DNA from: Flaviramulus basaltis
Lineage (GTDB): Bacteria > Bacteroidota > Bacteroidia > Flavobacteriales > Flavobacteriaceae
NCBI RefSeq assembly: GCF_900114265.1
Contig: NZ_FPKV01000001.1
Location: forward strand, 186,001-250,000
Direction: 5' to 3'
DNA: 64,000 bases
The notes under the pieces were generated by a model. That model saw only the letters and a list, made by a program, of their open reading frames with translations, was not told the DNA's origin and made no database searches. The position numbers and the translations under genes were made by a program. The number at the start of each line of letters is the position of its first letter. Positions within the stretch are counted from its first letter, which is position 1. Positions 1-9,096 of this stretch are shown one piece after another.

Positions 1-1053
1 CGAGACAACAAACAAGTGTTTCCTAATGAGCTAGTTAAGAAAATGGGCGAACTTGGATTTATGGGTATTATGGTAGACCCAAAATATGGCGGAAGCGGTA
101 TGGATGCTATTTCTTATGTTCTTATTATGGAAGAATTATCAAAAATTGATGCTTCGGCTTCAGTAATTGTTTCTGTAAATAATTCGTTGGTTTGTTATGG
201 TCTTGAAGCTTATGGATCTGAAGAACAAAAACAAAAATATTTAACCAAATTAGCAACTGGAGAATTTGTAGGTGCTTTTTGTTTAAGTGAACCTGAAGCT
301 GGTAGTGATGCTACATCACAAAGAACTACAGCTATAGATCATGGTGATCATTACGTTATAAATGGCACAAAAAACTGGATTACAAATGGTGGTCGTGCCG
401 ATGTTTATTTAGTAATTGCTCAAACTGACAGAGATAAAGGTTCTCATGGTATTAATGCTTTTATTGTTGAAAAAGGTATGGAAGGTTTTCATGTGGGACC
501 TAAAGAAGACAAGTTAGGAATCCGCGGAAGCGACACTCACACCTTACAATTTAATGATGTTAAAGTCCCTAAAGAAAACAGAATTGGCACAAATGGTTCT
601 GGTTTTAGATTTGCAATGAAAACACTATCTGGTGGTCGTATTGGTATTGCTTCTCAAGCTTTAGGAATAGCGTCTGGTGCTTACGAGTTAGCTCTTAAAT
701 ACTCAAAAGAAAGAAAAGCTTTTGGTACCGAGATTTGCAACCATCAAGCTATTGCTTTTAAATTAGCCGATATGTATACGGAAATTGAAGCAGCAAGGTA
801 TTTAGTAATGAAAGCTGCTTGGGATAAAGACCAAGGTAACAACTACGATAAGTCTAGTGCTATGGCAAAACTTTACGCCTCTAAAGTAGCTATGGAACAT
901 ACCGTTGAAGCTGTACAAATTCATGGTGGTAATGGTTTTGTAAAAGACTATCACGTAGAACGTTTAATGCGTGACGCCAAAATCACACAGATTTACGAAG
1001 GCACTTCAGAAATTCAAAAAATAGTTATTTCTAGAAGTTTAATAAAGGAATAA
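1..1053 (+). CDS. acyl-CoA dehydrogenase, 3' part (5' end outside window)
   Basis: FAD-dependent short/medium-chain acyl-CoA dehydrogenase (butyryl-CoA type) of beta-oxidation or amino-acid catabolism. It desaturates acyl-CoA and passes electrons to ETF. The reading frame is open to base 1 (RDNKQ precedes the GTG at 16), so that GTG is not the start and about 30 N-terminal residues lie upstream. Family signatures seen are the FAD-loop CLSEPEAGSDA, the NWITNG segment, the helix GGRIGIASQALG and the C-terminal IYEGTSEIQ carrying the catalytic glutamate. The family is normally about 380 residues; about 350 are present. It is probably unrelated to the purine genes that follow, since a terminator-like hairpin separates them. 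Confidence 0.93.
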   Translation, partial: RDNKQVFPNELVKKMGELGFMGIMVDPKYGGSGMDAISYVLIMEELSKIDASASVIVSVNNSLVCYGLEAYGSEEQKQKYLTKLATGEFVGAFCLSEPEAGSDATSQRTTAIDHGDHYVINGTKNWITNGGRADVYLVIAQTDRDKGSHGINAFIVEKGMEGFHVGPKEDKLGIRGSDTHTLQFNDVKVPKENRIGTNGSGFRFAMKTLSGGRIGIASQALGIASGAYELALKYSKERKAFGTEICNHQAIAFKLADMYTEIEAARYLVMKAAWDKDQGNNYDKSSAMAKLYASKVAMEHTVEAVQIHGGNGFVKDYHVERLMRDAKITQIYEGTSEIQKIVISRSLIKE

Positions 1054-1066
1054 TTTCCTTTTCTTT
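1044..1066 (+). terminator. weak intrinsic terminator after acyl-CoA dehydrogenase
   Basis: A 7-bp stem (AAAGGAA 1044-1050 / TTCCTTT 1055-1061) has the stop codon in its four-base loop and is followed by T-rich sequence. The stem is low in GC, so termination may be partial. Confidence 0.45.
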
Positions 1067-1116
1067 ATTAATAAGCTTAAATACTTTAATTCAAAACTAA
1101 AATAATAGGTCTAGTA

Positions 1117-1170
1117 CCTAACTAACAAATAGGCAATTCTGTTTTTAAAATTGTATATTTGTTAGTTAGG
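1117..1170. promoter_or_regulatory. 15-bp inverted repeat, candidate operator of the purine operon
   Basis: The arms 1117-1131 (CCTAACTAACAAATA) and 1156-1170 are perfect reverse complements separated by 24 bases. The right arm overlaps the -7 promoter element at 1154-1161. This position suits repressor binding ahead of guaD. As RNA the arms could also form a hairpin. No regulator gene is visible nearby. Confidence 0.5.
1154..1161 (+). promoter_or_regulatory. -7 element TATATTTG upstream of guaD
   Basis: Matches the Bacteroidota TAnnTTTG element, 45 bases before the guaD ATG. No good -33 TTG at the usual 17-23 base spacing was found, so the match rests on the -7 box and its position. Confidence 0.5.
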
Positions 1171-1205
1171 CTTATCGCCTATTTCAAAATAATCAATTTA
1201 AAAAA

Positions 1206-1685
1206 ATGAATATATTAGAAAGAGAAAAATTCATGCTAGAAGCCGTAAATGCTGCTTTAAAAGGCATGAATAATAATGAAGGCGGACCGTTTGGTTGCGT
1301 AGTTGTTAAAAACGGAGAAATTATTGGGCGTGGAAACAATAAAGTAACCTCAACTAATGATCCAACTGCACATGCCGAAGTTACCGCAATAAGAGATGCT
1401 TGTAAAAATTTGAATTCTTTTCAATTAGATGGCTGCGAAATTTACACCTCTTGCGAGCCATGTCCAATGTGTTTGGGGGCTATTTATTGGGCACGTCCAG
1501 ACAAAGTTTTCTACGGAAGCAATCAAGCAGATGCCGCAAATATTGGATTTGATGACGAGTTTATTTATAAAGAAATCCCATTACCTTATGCAGAACGCAG
1601 CATTCCTTTTGAACAATTAGCAAGAGAAATTGCCTTAGAACCATTTCAAAAATGGCAAAAAAAAGAAGATAAAACAGAATACTAA
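1206..1685 (+). CDS. guaD: guanine deaminase
   Basis: Cytidine-deaminase-fold zinc enzyme converting guanine to xanthine and ammonia, probably cytoplasmic. The zinc site is visible as H56-A-E58 (proton shuttle E58) and CEPCPMC with C86 and C89. At 159 residues it matches the short bacterial GuaD type, including the C-terminal segment that is domain-swapped in the Bacillus enzyme. tRNA adenosine deaminase TadA is the main alternative. The FDDEFIYKEI tail, the length and the direct abutment to xanthine dehydrogenase favour GuaD. It is the first gene of the purine operon, and its stop codon directly touches the xdhA start codon. Confidence 0.88.
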   Translation: MNILEREKFMLEAVNAALKGMNNNEGGPFGCVVVKNGEIIGRGNNKVTSTNDPTAHAEVTAIRDACKNLNSFQLDGCEIYTSCEPCPMCLGAIYWARPDKVFYGSNQADAANIGFDDEFIYKEIPLPYAERSIPFEQLAREIALEPFQKWQKKEDKTEY

Positions 1686-3110
1686 ATGCCAATGATTCAA
1701 TTCATTCTGAACAATAAAACAATTAAGACGTCTCAAAATTCTGGAATGACTTTATTAGATTTTGTGAGATACGAACAAAGTCTAACAGGTACTAAAATTG
1801 GTTGTCGTGAAGGAGATTGTGGAGCTTGCACGGTTTTGGTTGGCACTTTAAAAAACAATGAGCACATTGAATACCAAAGCATCACCTCTTGCATTTCCCC
1901 TTTAGGAAACGCACATGGCAAGCATATAGTTACAGTTGAAGGCACAAACCTTCAAGATAAATTAACAACAGCTCAAGAAGCCATGAAAGCTAATTATGCA
2001 ACACAATGTGGTTTTTGCACACCTGGCTTTGTTGTTTCTCTAACAGGGTTTGCTTTATCTAATTCTGAAAAAAATCACAATAATGCACTTAACGCTATTA
2101 GTGGTAACATTTGTAGATGCACAGGTTACAAAGCTATTGAAAAAGCAGCTTATCAAGTTGTTGAAAAATTACAAGACCAGAAAACTGACAACTCTTTTAA
2201 TTGGTTAATAAAAAATGAATTTATTCCAGATTATTTTAAAAGTATCCCAAAGCGTTTAAAAGATTTAGATGTAAAAAACATACAGCAACCAAAGGGCAAA
2301 TATGTGTCTGGTGGAACCGATTTATATGTGCAACAAGCTGATAATTTAGTAGACAACTCGGTACATCTTATCGCAGAAAAAGATTATCTAAAAGAAATTA
2401 CTTTTAATAATAACATTTGCACTATTGGATCAAACTCAACAGTTTCAGATTTATGGAATAACACTGAGTTAAATGCAAAATTACCCAACTTAAGAAAATA
2501 CTTAAAACTTGTTTCCTCAGAACAAATTAGAAACATGGCTTCCTTTGGAGGAAATCTTGTAAATGCTTCGCCAATTGCAGATATGGCTATTTTCTTTTTA
2601 GCCTTAAATAGTAAAATAACCATTACTAATGTAGAAGAAGAAAAAGAACGTATAATTTCTCTTAAAAACTTCTATCAAGGTTATAAAACATACGATTTAA
2701 AAGAAGGAGAACTAATTAAAAATATCACCTTTAAATTACCAACAGATCAAACCTTTTTTAATTTCGAAAAAGTGTGTAAACGAACCCATCTAGATATTGC
2801 TAGTGTAAATTCTGCGATTCAAATTTCTTTGGCAAACAACATAATTTCTACTGCTCACATATCAATTGGTGGCGTTTCTGCCATTCCAAAGTATTTACAC
2901 AAAACTTCAAGTTTTTTAGCAGGAAAAACTCTTACCTCAAAAACAATAATTGAAGCAAACGATATTTTACAAGAGGAAATCTCACCAATAAGCGATGTTA
3001 GAGGCACAAGTGATTACAAACGTTTATTAGGAAGACAATTATTTTTTGCTCACTTTATCGAATTATTTCCGAAGCAATTCACTTTAAAAGATTTTGTTCA
3101 GCATGCATAA
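1686..3110 (+). CDS. xdhA: xanthine dehydrogenase small subunit (2x 2Fe-2S and FAD)
   Basis: Electron-transfer subunit of xanthine dehydrogenase. Residues 1-80 form the plant-type 2Fe-2S domain (C40, C45, C48, C69). Residues 85-160 form the helical second 2Fe-2S domain (QCGFC with C108/C111 and CRC at C143/C145). Residues about 175-474 are the FAD domain, with VSGGTDLY and FGGNLVNASPIAD. The domain order is that of XdhA-type subunits (about 470 residues). It abuts guaD and overlaps xdhB by 8 bases, so the three are almost certainly cotranscribed. An ATG two codons downstream is an equally possible start. Confidence 0.95.
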   Translation: MPMIQFILNNKTIKTSQNSGMTLLDFVRYEQSLTGTKIGCREGDCGACTVLVGTLKNNEHIEYQSITSCISPLGNAHGKHIVTVEGTNLQDKLTTAQEAMKANYATQCGFCTPGFVVSLTGFALSNSEKNHNNALNAISGNICRCTGYKAIEKAAYQVVEKLQDQKTDNSFNWLIKNEFIPDYFKSIPKRLKDLDVKNIQQPKGKYVSGGTDLYVQQADNLVDNSVHLIAEKDYLKEITFNNNICTIGSNSTVSDLWNNTELNAKLPNLRKYLKLVSSEQIRNMASFGGNLVNASPIADMAIFFLALNSKITITNVEEEKERIISLKNFYQGYKTYDLKEGELIKNITFKLPTDQTFFNFEKVCKRTHLDIASVNSAIQISLANNIISTAHISIGGVSAIPKYLHKTSSFLAGKTLTSKTIIEANDILQEEISPISDVRGTSDYKRLLGRQLFFAHFIELFPKQFTLKDFVQHA

Positions 3111-5427
3111 AAATAAATTAAATAATAGCCTAAATTTAAAATTAGATCATGTTTCTAATGCTTTAAAAAAAAGTGTAAAAAACATTGATTCTTATACGCA
3201 TGTGCGTGGAGAATCCTTATATGTTGATGATGTTATTGTGCGACAAGGAACGTTCCATGCTGTAGTTTTTGATTCACCAAAGGCACATGGAATAATAAAA
3301 AGCATCGATTATTCTAAAGCGGAAGCTCTAGAAGGTGTAGAACGAATTTTCACCTGTAAAGATATTCCTGGTAAAAATGAAATTGGGGGTATTATACATG
3401 ATGAACCTTTATTTGCTGAAAATGAAGTCCATTTTTGGGGAATGCCCATAGCATTAATTGTAGCTAAAACAGAATTTATAGCTAGAAAAGCACGAGAATT
3501 AATTCAAATTGAAATTGAAGAATTACCTGTTATTACAACTGCAAAAGAAGCTAAAGTAAAAGGAAGTTTTATTAATGCCCCGCGCTCTTTCAGTTTAGGT
3601 GATACTGAAAAAGCTTTTTCAAGTTGTGAATACATTTTTGAAGGTGAAACATTTTCTAATGGACAAGAACATTTATACATTGAAGCACAAGGTGCGTATT
3701 CCGAACCTTTAGAAAACGGAAATATAAAAATAACCTCATCTACTCAAGGTCCTACTTCTGTTCAAAAAACTATTGCAAATGTATTAGGGATTGCTATGCA
3801 TAAAATTGAAGTAGATGTAACACGTCTTGGTGGTGGTTTTGGTGGAAAAGAAGACCAAGCAACACCATGGGCGGTTATGGCTGCTTTAGCCACTTATTAT
3901 TTAAACAAGTCTGTTAAATTGATATTGAATCGTCATGATGATTTACGCATGACAGGAAAACGCCATCCTTATGAAAGCACTTATAAAATAGGATTATCCA
4001 AAGATTTAAAGATTTTGGCTTACCAAGTTGAATTTCTTCAAAACTCTGGTGCAGCTGCCGATTTATCTCCTGCAATTGCTGAGCGCACTTTGTTTCATGC
4101 TACCAACAGTTATTATGTACCAAATGTATTGTCAAAAGTTTTAAGTTGTAAAACAAACTTACCACCAAATACTGCTTTTAGAGGTTTTGGCGGACCTCAA
4201 GGCATGTTTGTTATTGAATCTGCAATTGCAAAAGCGGCCTCAAAAATTGGTGTTTCAGCAAGACAAATTCAAGAAACCAATTTATTAAATGAAAACGACA
4301 CTTTTTCTTATGGACAAATTGCTAAAAAAGTAGAAGCCAAAAACACTTGGAATTCAGCTAAAGATATTTTCGATATTGATGCTTTAGAAGATGAAATTGA
4401 ATACTTCAACAAAAACAATGCTACCTTTAAAAAAGGCCTCGCTTTAATGCCCATTACTTTTGGTATTTCATTTACAAATACATCAATGAATCACGCACGA
4501 GCCTTGGTTCATATTTATCTAGATGGAAGTATTGGCATTAGTACTGCTGCTGTAGAAATGGGACAAGGCGTAAATACAAAAATAATGCAAATCGCTGCAC
4601 AAGTATTTTCTGTTTCTTTAGATAAAATTAAAATTGAAACCACTAACACAACTCGGGTTGCTAATACCTCGCCTTCCGCCGCTAGTTCTACAGCAGATTT
4701 AAACGGAAAATCGACCTTAATGGCTTGTAATTCATTATTAGAACGACTTAAAAAAGTAGCCTCTGAAAATTTAAATGTTTTAGAAGAAAACATAAAATTG
4801 AAAGATGAATTTGTTTACATAAATGATGAAAAATCAAACTTATCATGGACAGAACTCATTAGCAAAGCCATGTTTAATCGTGTGGCTTTAACTGAAAATG
4901 CCCATTACGCAACACCAGAAATTCACTTTGATAAAACCAAAGAAAAGGGACATCCTTTCGCATATCATGTTTATGGAACTGCAATTTTTACCACAACGGT
5001 AGACTGTATACGTGGTACTTACGAATTCGATTCGGTTAAAATCGTACACGATTATGGAAAAAGTATGAGTGAAGGTATAGACTTAGGTCAAGTTGAAGGT
5101 GCATTAGTACAAGGCATTGGCTGGATGACTATGGAGGAAATTGCATATAATAGTAACGGCAAGCTACTTTCTAACGCGCTCTCAACATATAAGGTTCCAG
5201 ATGTTTTTTCAGTTCCAAAAAGTATTGAAGTTATTCCCGTAGAAACAGATGGTAACGATATGGCTATTTTAAAATCTAAAGCAGTTGGTGAACCACCATT
5301 AATGTATGGTATTGGTGCTTATTTTGCTATCCAAAATGCAATAAAAGCTTTTAATCCAAACTACAAAGTAAAATTTCATGCTCCAATGACCCCTGAAAAG
5401 GTTTTAATGAGTTTATATAGCGAATAA
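3103..5427 (+). CDS. xdhB: xanthine dehydrogenase molybdenum subunit
   Basis: Mo-pterin catalytic subunit oxidising hypoxanthine/xanthine to urate. The ATG at 3103 is chosen over an in-frame TTG at 3094; it overlaps the end of xdhA by 8 bases. Active-site features of the xanthine oxidase family are intact: the Moco loop GGGFGGKEDQ, the substrate-arginine motif TAFRGFGGPQ, the IEAQ glutamate that replaces bovine E802, and GEPP with the catalytic base E730. Length (774 aa) is typical. Moco insertion is expected to need XdhC, encoded at 13562-14332 in the opposing block. No molybdopterin synthesis gene is in the window. Confidence 0.95.
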   Translation: MHKNKLNNSLNLKLDHVSNALKKSVKNIDSYTHVRGESLYVDDVIVRQGTFHAVVFDSPKAHGIIKSIDYSKAEALEGVERIFTCKDIPGKNEIGGIIHDEPLFAENEVHFWGMPIALIVAKTEFIARKARELIQIEIEELPVITTAKEAKVKGSFINAPRSFSLGDTEKAFSSCEYIFEGETFSNGQEHLYIEAQGAYSEPLENGNIKITSSTQGPTSVQKTIANVLGIAMHKIEVDVTRLGGGFGGKEDQATPWAVMAALATYYLNKSVKLILNRHDDLRMTGKRHPYESTYKIGLSKDLKILAYQVEFLQNSGAAADLSPAIAERTLFHATNSYYVPNVLSKVLSCKTNLPPNTAFRGFGGPQGMFVIESAIAKAASKIGVSARQIQETNLLNENDTFSYGQIAKKVEAKNTWNSAKDIFDIDALEDEIEYFNKNNATFKKGLALMPITFGISFTNTSMNHARALVHIYLDGSIGISTAAVEMGQGVNTKIMQIAAQVFSVSLDKIKIETTNTTRVANTSPSAASSTADLNGKSTLMACNSLLERLKKVASENLNVLEENIKLKDEFVYINDEKSNLSWTELISKAMFNRVALTENAHYATPEIHFDKTKEKGHPFAYHVYGTAIFTTTVDCIRGTYEFDSVKIVHDYGKSMSEGIDLGQVEGALVQGIGWMTMEEIAYNSNGKLLSNALSTYKVPDVFSVPKSIEVIPVETDGNDMAILKSKAVGEPPLMYGIGAYFAIQNAIKAFNPNYKVKFHAPMTPEKVLMSLYSE

Positions 5428-5431
5428 CCTA

Positions 5432-6775
5432 ATGACAGAATTTTTAATATATAGCAAACGTTGTTTTATCAACGATAGATTTGTTGAGTCTACAATTCAC
5501 ATAAAAAATGACAAAATTCATCAAATCTATAATGGTTACAATGAGCATAATGAAATACCGCTTTTAAATTATAATAATCTTATTGTAATGCCTGGAATTA
5601 TTGATGCTCATGTTCATATTAATGAACCTGGTCGTGATACTTGGGAAGGTTTTGAAACCGCCACAAAAGCAGCAGCGATTGGAGGTATTACCACACTTAT
5701 TGAAATGCCTTTAAACGCTAGTCCAGTTACAACCTCTATAAAAGCATTTAAAATTAAACAAAATGCCGCAGTAAACAAATTACATGTAAACTGTGGGTTT
5801 TATGGAGGTGTTATTCCTTCAAATTTAACAGATATAGAAGGTTTAATAAAAGAAGGTGTTTTTGGCATCAAAGGGTTTTTAACGCATTCTGGAATTGACG
5901 AATTTCCAAATGTTACTAAAAACCATTTAGAACAAATTGCGCCTATTTTAAAAAAGTACAACGTTCCGCTACTATTACATTGTGAATTAAGCGACAATAA
6001 TGTACCTAAAGTTAATAATCCAAAAAGCTATCAAGAGTATTTACTATCGAGACCACAAAATTGGGAAACCAATGCCATTGATTTAGCTTTAGACATACAA
6101 AAACGTTTTGATATTAAAGTACATATTGTACATCTTTCAGCTTCTGATGGGATAAAAAAAATATTAGAACATAAGGAAAAAACCAACAAATTAACGGTAG
6201 AAACCTGTCCTCATTATTTATATTTTAATGCTGAAAACATTCCTGATGCTTCACCTATTTTTAAATGTGCTCCACCAATTAGAGAAGCCTCAAACAATGA
6301 TAAACTTTGGGGATTTCTATTAGAAGATGGCTTTAATTTTATAGCTTCAGATCATTCTCCTGCGCCTCCAGAAATAAAACAACTTGAAACTGGAGATTTT
6401 TTTAAAGCTTGGGGAGGAATTTCGGGATTGCAATTCACATTACCTATTTTATATACAGAAGGAAAAAAAAGAGGTTTAAAACTGGAAAAATTAATTCCTT
6501 TGCTTACCAAAAATCCAGCCGAATTTTTAGGACTAGATTACAAAAAAGGAATATTAAAAATTGGTTATGATGCAGACATTTCTGTTTGGGATGACACTCA
6601 TGAATTTAAAATCACTGAAGAAACCATTCAGCATAAACACAAAGGGACGCCATATTTAAATGAAGTTGTATTTGGAAAAAATATTCATACTTTTATCAAT
6701 GGTGTTCAAGTAGTAAAAAATTCCGAACTTAAAACCCTTCAACAAGGACAATTCCTACTTAATAAAATTACATGA
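5432..6775 (+). CDS. allB: allantoinase
   Basis: Cyclic amidohydrolase opening allantoin to allantoate. The binuclear metal site is readable: H60-V-H62, K147 in FGIKGF (carboxylated lysine), H183, H234 and D307 in ASDHSP. Length (447 aa) fits AllB/PucH rather than dihydroorotase. The start lies 4 bases after xdhB and the gene ends in an ATGA overlap with puuD, showing translational coupling. The lower pathway enzymes needed for its product are on the minus strand at 10236-13470. Confidence 0.93.
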   Translation: MTEFLIYSKRCFINDRFVESTIHIKNDKIHQIYNGYNEHNEIPLLNYNNLIVMPGIIDAHVHINEPGRDTWEGFETATKAAAIGGITTLIEMPLNASPVTTSIKAFKIKQNAAVNKLHVNCGFYGGVIPSNLTDIEGLIKEGVFGIKGFLTHSGIDEFPNVTKNHLEQIAPILKKYNVPLLLHCELSDNNVPKVNNPKSYQEYLLSRPQNWETNAIDLALDIQKRFDIKVHIVHLSASDGIKKILEHKEKTNKLTVETCPHYLYFNAENIPDASPIFKCAPPIREASNNDKLWGFLLEDGFNFIASDHSPAPPEIKQLETGDFFKAWGGISGLQFTLPILYTEGKKRGLKLEKLIPLLTKNPAEFLGLDYKKGILKIGYDADISVWDDTHEFKITEETIQHKHKGTPYLNEVVFGKNIHTFINGVQVVKNSELKTLQQGQFLLNKIT

Positions 6776-8178
6776 TTGAAATTTTAATTCTTATAGCTTG
6801 GCTTATAATATTTACAATAATAATAGCTGCTACATACAAAACTCATCACCTAATTAATCACCATAAAAATGAGGGGAACAATGATGTAGCAGAGAACTTA
6901 CAAACATCTCAAAACTGGTTTTACACCTTTATAATTATAGCTTCAATTAGTGGCATTGGCATTCTTTATCTTTTTTTAAAAGACACTATTTATGAAAGTC
7001 ATTTATTTGAATGGCTTAACTTAACTATTCGCCTCATTCACATCACCTTTGGTATTGCATGGATTGGCGCTTCGTTTTATTTTGTTTTTTTAGAAAACGC
7101 TCTTAATAGAACAGATAATGTAAGAGATGAATTAGCGGGTAATCTTTGGGCCGTTCATGGCGGTGGCTTTTATTATTTAGAAAAATATAAACTGGCTCCA
7201 AAAAAGATTCCTAAAAACTTACATTGGTTTAAATACGAAGCCTATTTTACATGGCTTTCTGGTTTTAGCTTACTTACTGTTGTTTATTACTTTAATGCAA
7301 AATCATTTTTAATTGACCCCGAAGTTTTAGACCTTCAACCATTTCAAGCCATTTCTATAAGTATTATATCATTAATTATTGGATGGATTGCGTACGACCT
7401 TATTTGTAAAAAATTAAGCAATAACAAGGTTGTTTTTACAATCGCGATTACTGTTCTAGTTTTCTTTTTTGCTTGGTTTTATTCTCAAGTTTTTAGTGGA
7501 AGAGCTTCATATATCCATTTTGGAGCTTTACTTGGTACTTTAATGGCAGCAAATGTGTTTTTTATCATTATCCCTGGTCAAAAACGTATGGTAAACGCTG
7601 CTAAAAAAGGACTACCTCCAAACCCAGAAGATGGCAAAGCAGCATTTTTGCGTTCATATACCAATAACTATTTTACACTTCCTGTATTATTTGTAATGAT
7701 TAGCAATCATTTTCCAAGTACTTTTGGAAATAACTATCAATGGATTGTTCTTATTGCTATTACTCTTGGAACAGCTGGTGTAAAGCACTATTTAAATATT
7801 CGTGAAAAAGGACAACTTTCTGTTTTAGTTATGCCAATTTCTGTTTTAATTTTATTAGGTGCTGCTTTTATGACTGCTCCTGTAAAACCTAAATATGAAA
7901 ATTGTATAGAAACAGTATCTTTCAATGATGTTGTATTAATAATAAATAAAAGATGTATTACGTGTCATTCTTCAAACCCAACAGATGCTATTTGGAAAGT
8001 TGCTCCAAATGGTGTAAAGTATGATACAGCAGAACAGATTTATAATTTAAAAGACAAGATTTTTCAACGTGCTGTTGTGAGTAAGAATATGCCTTTTAAT
8101 AACAACCAAACAGGCATGACACAAGAAGAACGAGATATGATTAATTGCTGGATGTCTCAAGGCGCATTAAAAGAATAA
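6772..8178 (+). CDS. puuD: membrane urate oxidase PuuD with C-terminal cytochrome c
   Basis: Integral-membrane urate oxidase of the PuuD family, which oxidises urate to 5-hydroxyisourate and passes electrons to cytochrome c instead of releasing peroxide. The N-terminal 370 residues form about eight hydrophobic helices (DUF989-like), with HGGGFYYLEKYK and WLSGFSLL segments. The C-terminal 95 residues are a small class I cytochrome with C395-I-T-C398-H399 and a likely axial M440 in KNMP. No soluble uricase or HpxO/HpyO gene is nearby, so this is the only visible route from urate. It overlaps allB by 4 bases. Confidence 0.92.
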   Translation: MIEILILIAWLIIFTIIIAATYKTHHLINHHKNEGNNDVAENLQTSQNWFYTFIIIASISGIGILYLFLKDTIYESHLFEWLNLTIRLIHITFGIAWIGASFYFVFLENALNRTDNVRDELAGNLWAVHGGGFYYLEKYKLAPKKIPKNLHWFKYEAYFTWLSGFSLLTVVYYFNAKSFLIDPEVLDLQPFQAISISIISLIIGWIAYDLICKKLSNNKVVFTIAITVLVFFFAWFYSQVFSGRASYIHFGALLGTLMAANVFFIIIPGQKRMVNAAKKGLPPNPEDGKAAFLRSYTNNYFTLPVLFVMISNHFPSTFGNNYQWIVLIAITLGTAGVKHYLNIREKGQLSVLVMPISVLILLGAAFMTAPVKPKYENCIETVSFNDVVLIINKRCITCHSSNPTDAIWKVAPNGVKYDTAEQIYNLKDKIFQRAVVSKNMPFNNNQTGMTQEERDMINCWMSQGALKE

Positions 8179-8183
8179 ATATC

Positions 8184-9050
8184 ATGACTTTAAATCAACT
8201 TAATTCACTTTCAAAACAGGATGCTTTTGCAAACTTAGAAACATGTTGTGTATCTAAAACATGGGTTTTAAAAATGTTAGAAAATAGACCTTTTAATTCG
8301 GAGGAAGAGCTTATTAAAAAAGCGGCTTCTATATGGTACAATGAGTGTTCTATTAACGATTTTAAAGAGGCTTTTACTGGTCATCCAAAAATTGGAGATA
8401 TAAATAGTCTTAAAGAAAAATTCGCGCATACAGCAAATTGGGCAAATAACGAACAAGCTGAAGTTGCACAAGCAAACACTAAAACCATTGAAGCCCTAGC
8501 TGAAGCTAACAAGCAATACGAAAATAAATTTAAATATATATTTATTGTAAGCGCTAGCGGAAAATCTGCAGAAGAAATGTTAGCCATTATTAATGAAAGG
8601 TTACACCACAATTCTGAAGATGAGATATATATTGCTATGAATGAGCAACATAAAATAACCGTAATTCGTTTAGCAAAACTTATTGAGGACTTGTCTGAAA
8701 AAGCTAATTTAACAAGTCATATAACTACACATGCTTTAGACACCTCCATAGGAATTCCTGCAAACCAAATGCTTATTACTTTAAAAGGGTTACGAAACAA
8801 TCAATGGAAACCAATGAGTTTAGGTGTTACAAATAATGATGGAAGAATTTCAGATTTACTACCGCCTGGACAATTATTAAGCCCTGGAGTATATACAATA
8901 ACATTTAACACTGCTAGTTATTATAAAAGTAAAAATCAAAAAGGTTTTTATCCTGAAGCTTCTATTCAATTTGAAGTTAATAATACTAACCATTATCACA
9001 TTCCTCTGCTAATAAACCCATTTGGTTATTCAACTTACAAAGGAAGTTAG
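8184..9050 (+). CDS. fused OHCU decarboxylase / 5-hydroxyisourate hydrolase (allantoin synthase-like)
   Basis: Two successive urate-pathway enzymes in one 288-residue chain. Residues 1-170 are UraD (2-oxo-4-hydroxy-4-carboxy-5-ureidoimidazoline decarboxylase), with catalytic H67 in GHPKIGD, SASGKS at 123-128 and E130/N137/R139. Residues about 177-288 are UraH (transthyretin-related hydrolase), with the N-terminal HALDT motif and C-terminal YKGS in place of the usual YRGS. The order is that of the plant fusion enzyme. The ATG at 8184 is preferred because an upstream in-frame start at 8145 would put 13 unrelated residues inside puuD. It lies 5 bases after puuD. Confidence 0.92.
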   Translation: MTLNQLNSLSKQDAFANLETCCVSKTWVLKMLENRPFNSEEELIKKAASIWYNECSINDFKEAFTGHPKIGDINSLKEKFAHTANWANNEQAEVAQANTKTIEALAEANKQYENKFKYIFIVSASGKSAEEMLAIINERLHHNSEDEIYIAMNEQHKITVIRLAKLIEDLSEKANLTSHITTHALDTSIGIPANQMLITLKGLRNNQWKPMSLGVTNNDGRISDLLPPGQLLSPGVYTITFNTASYYKSKNQKGFYPEASIQFEVNNTNHYHIPLLINPFGYSTYKGS

Positions 9051-9096
9051 ATCACAATAAATAAAAACATAATATTAATTCATAAAAATATAAAAA

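Noticed and set aside
1117-1205. Possible purine riboswitch in the guaD leader
   Set aside because: The conserved purine-aptamer loop sequences are absent, and the likely transcription start falls within the inverted repeat, leaving little room for an aptamer.
8145-8183. Upstream extension of the UraD-UraH protein
   Set aside because: The 13 extra residues would lie inside puuD and do not resemble the family; the ATG at 8184 matches UraD.
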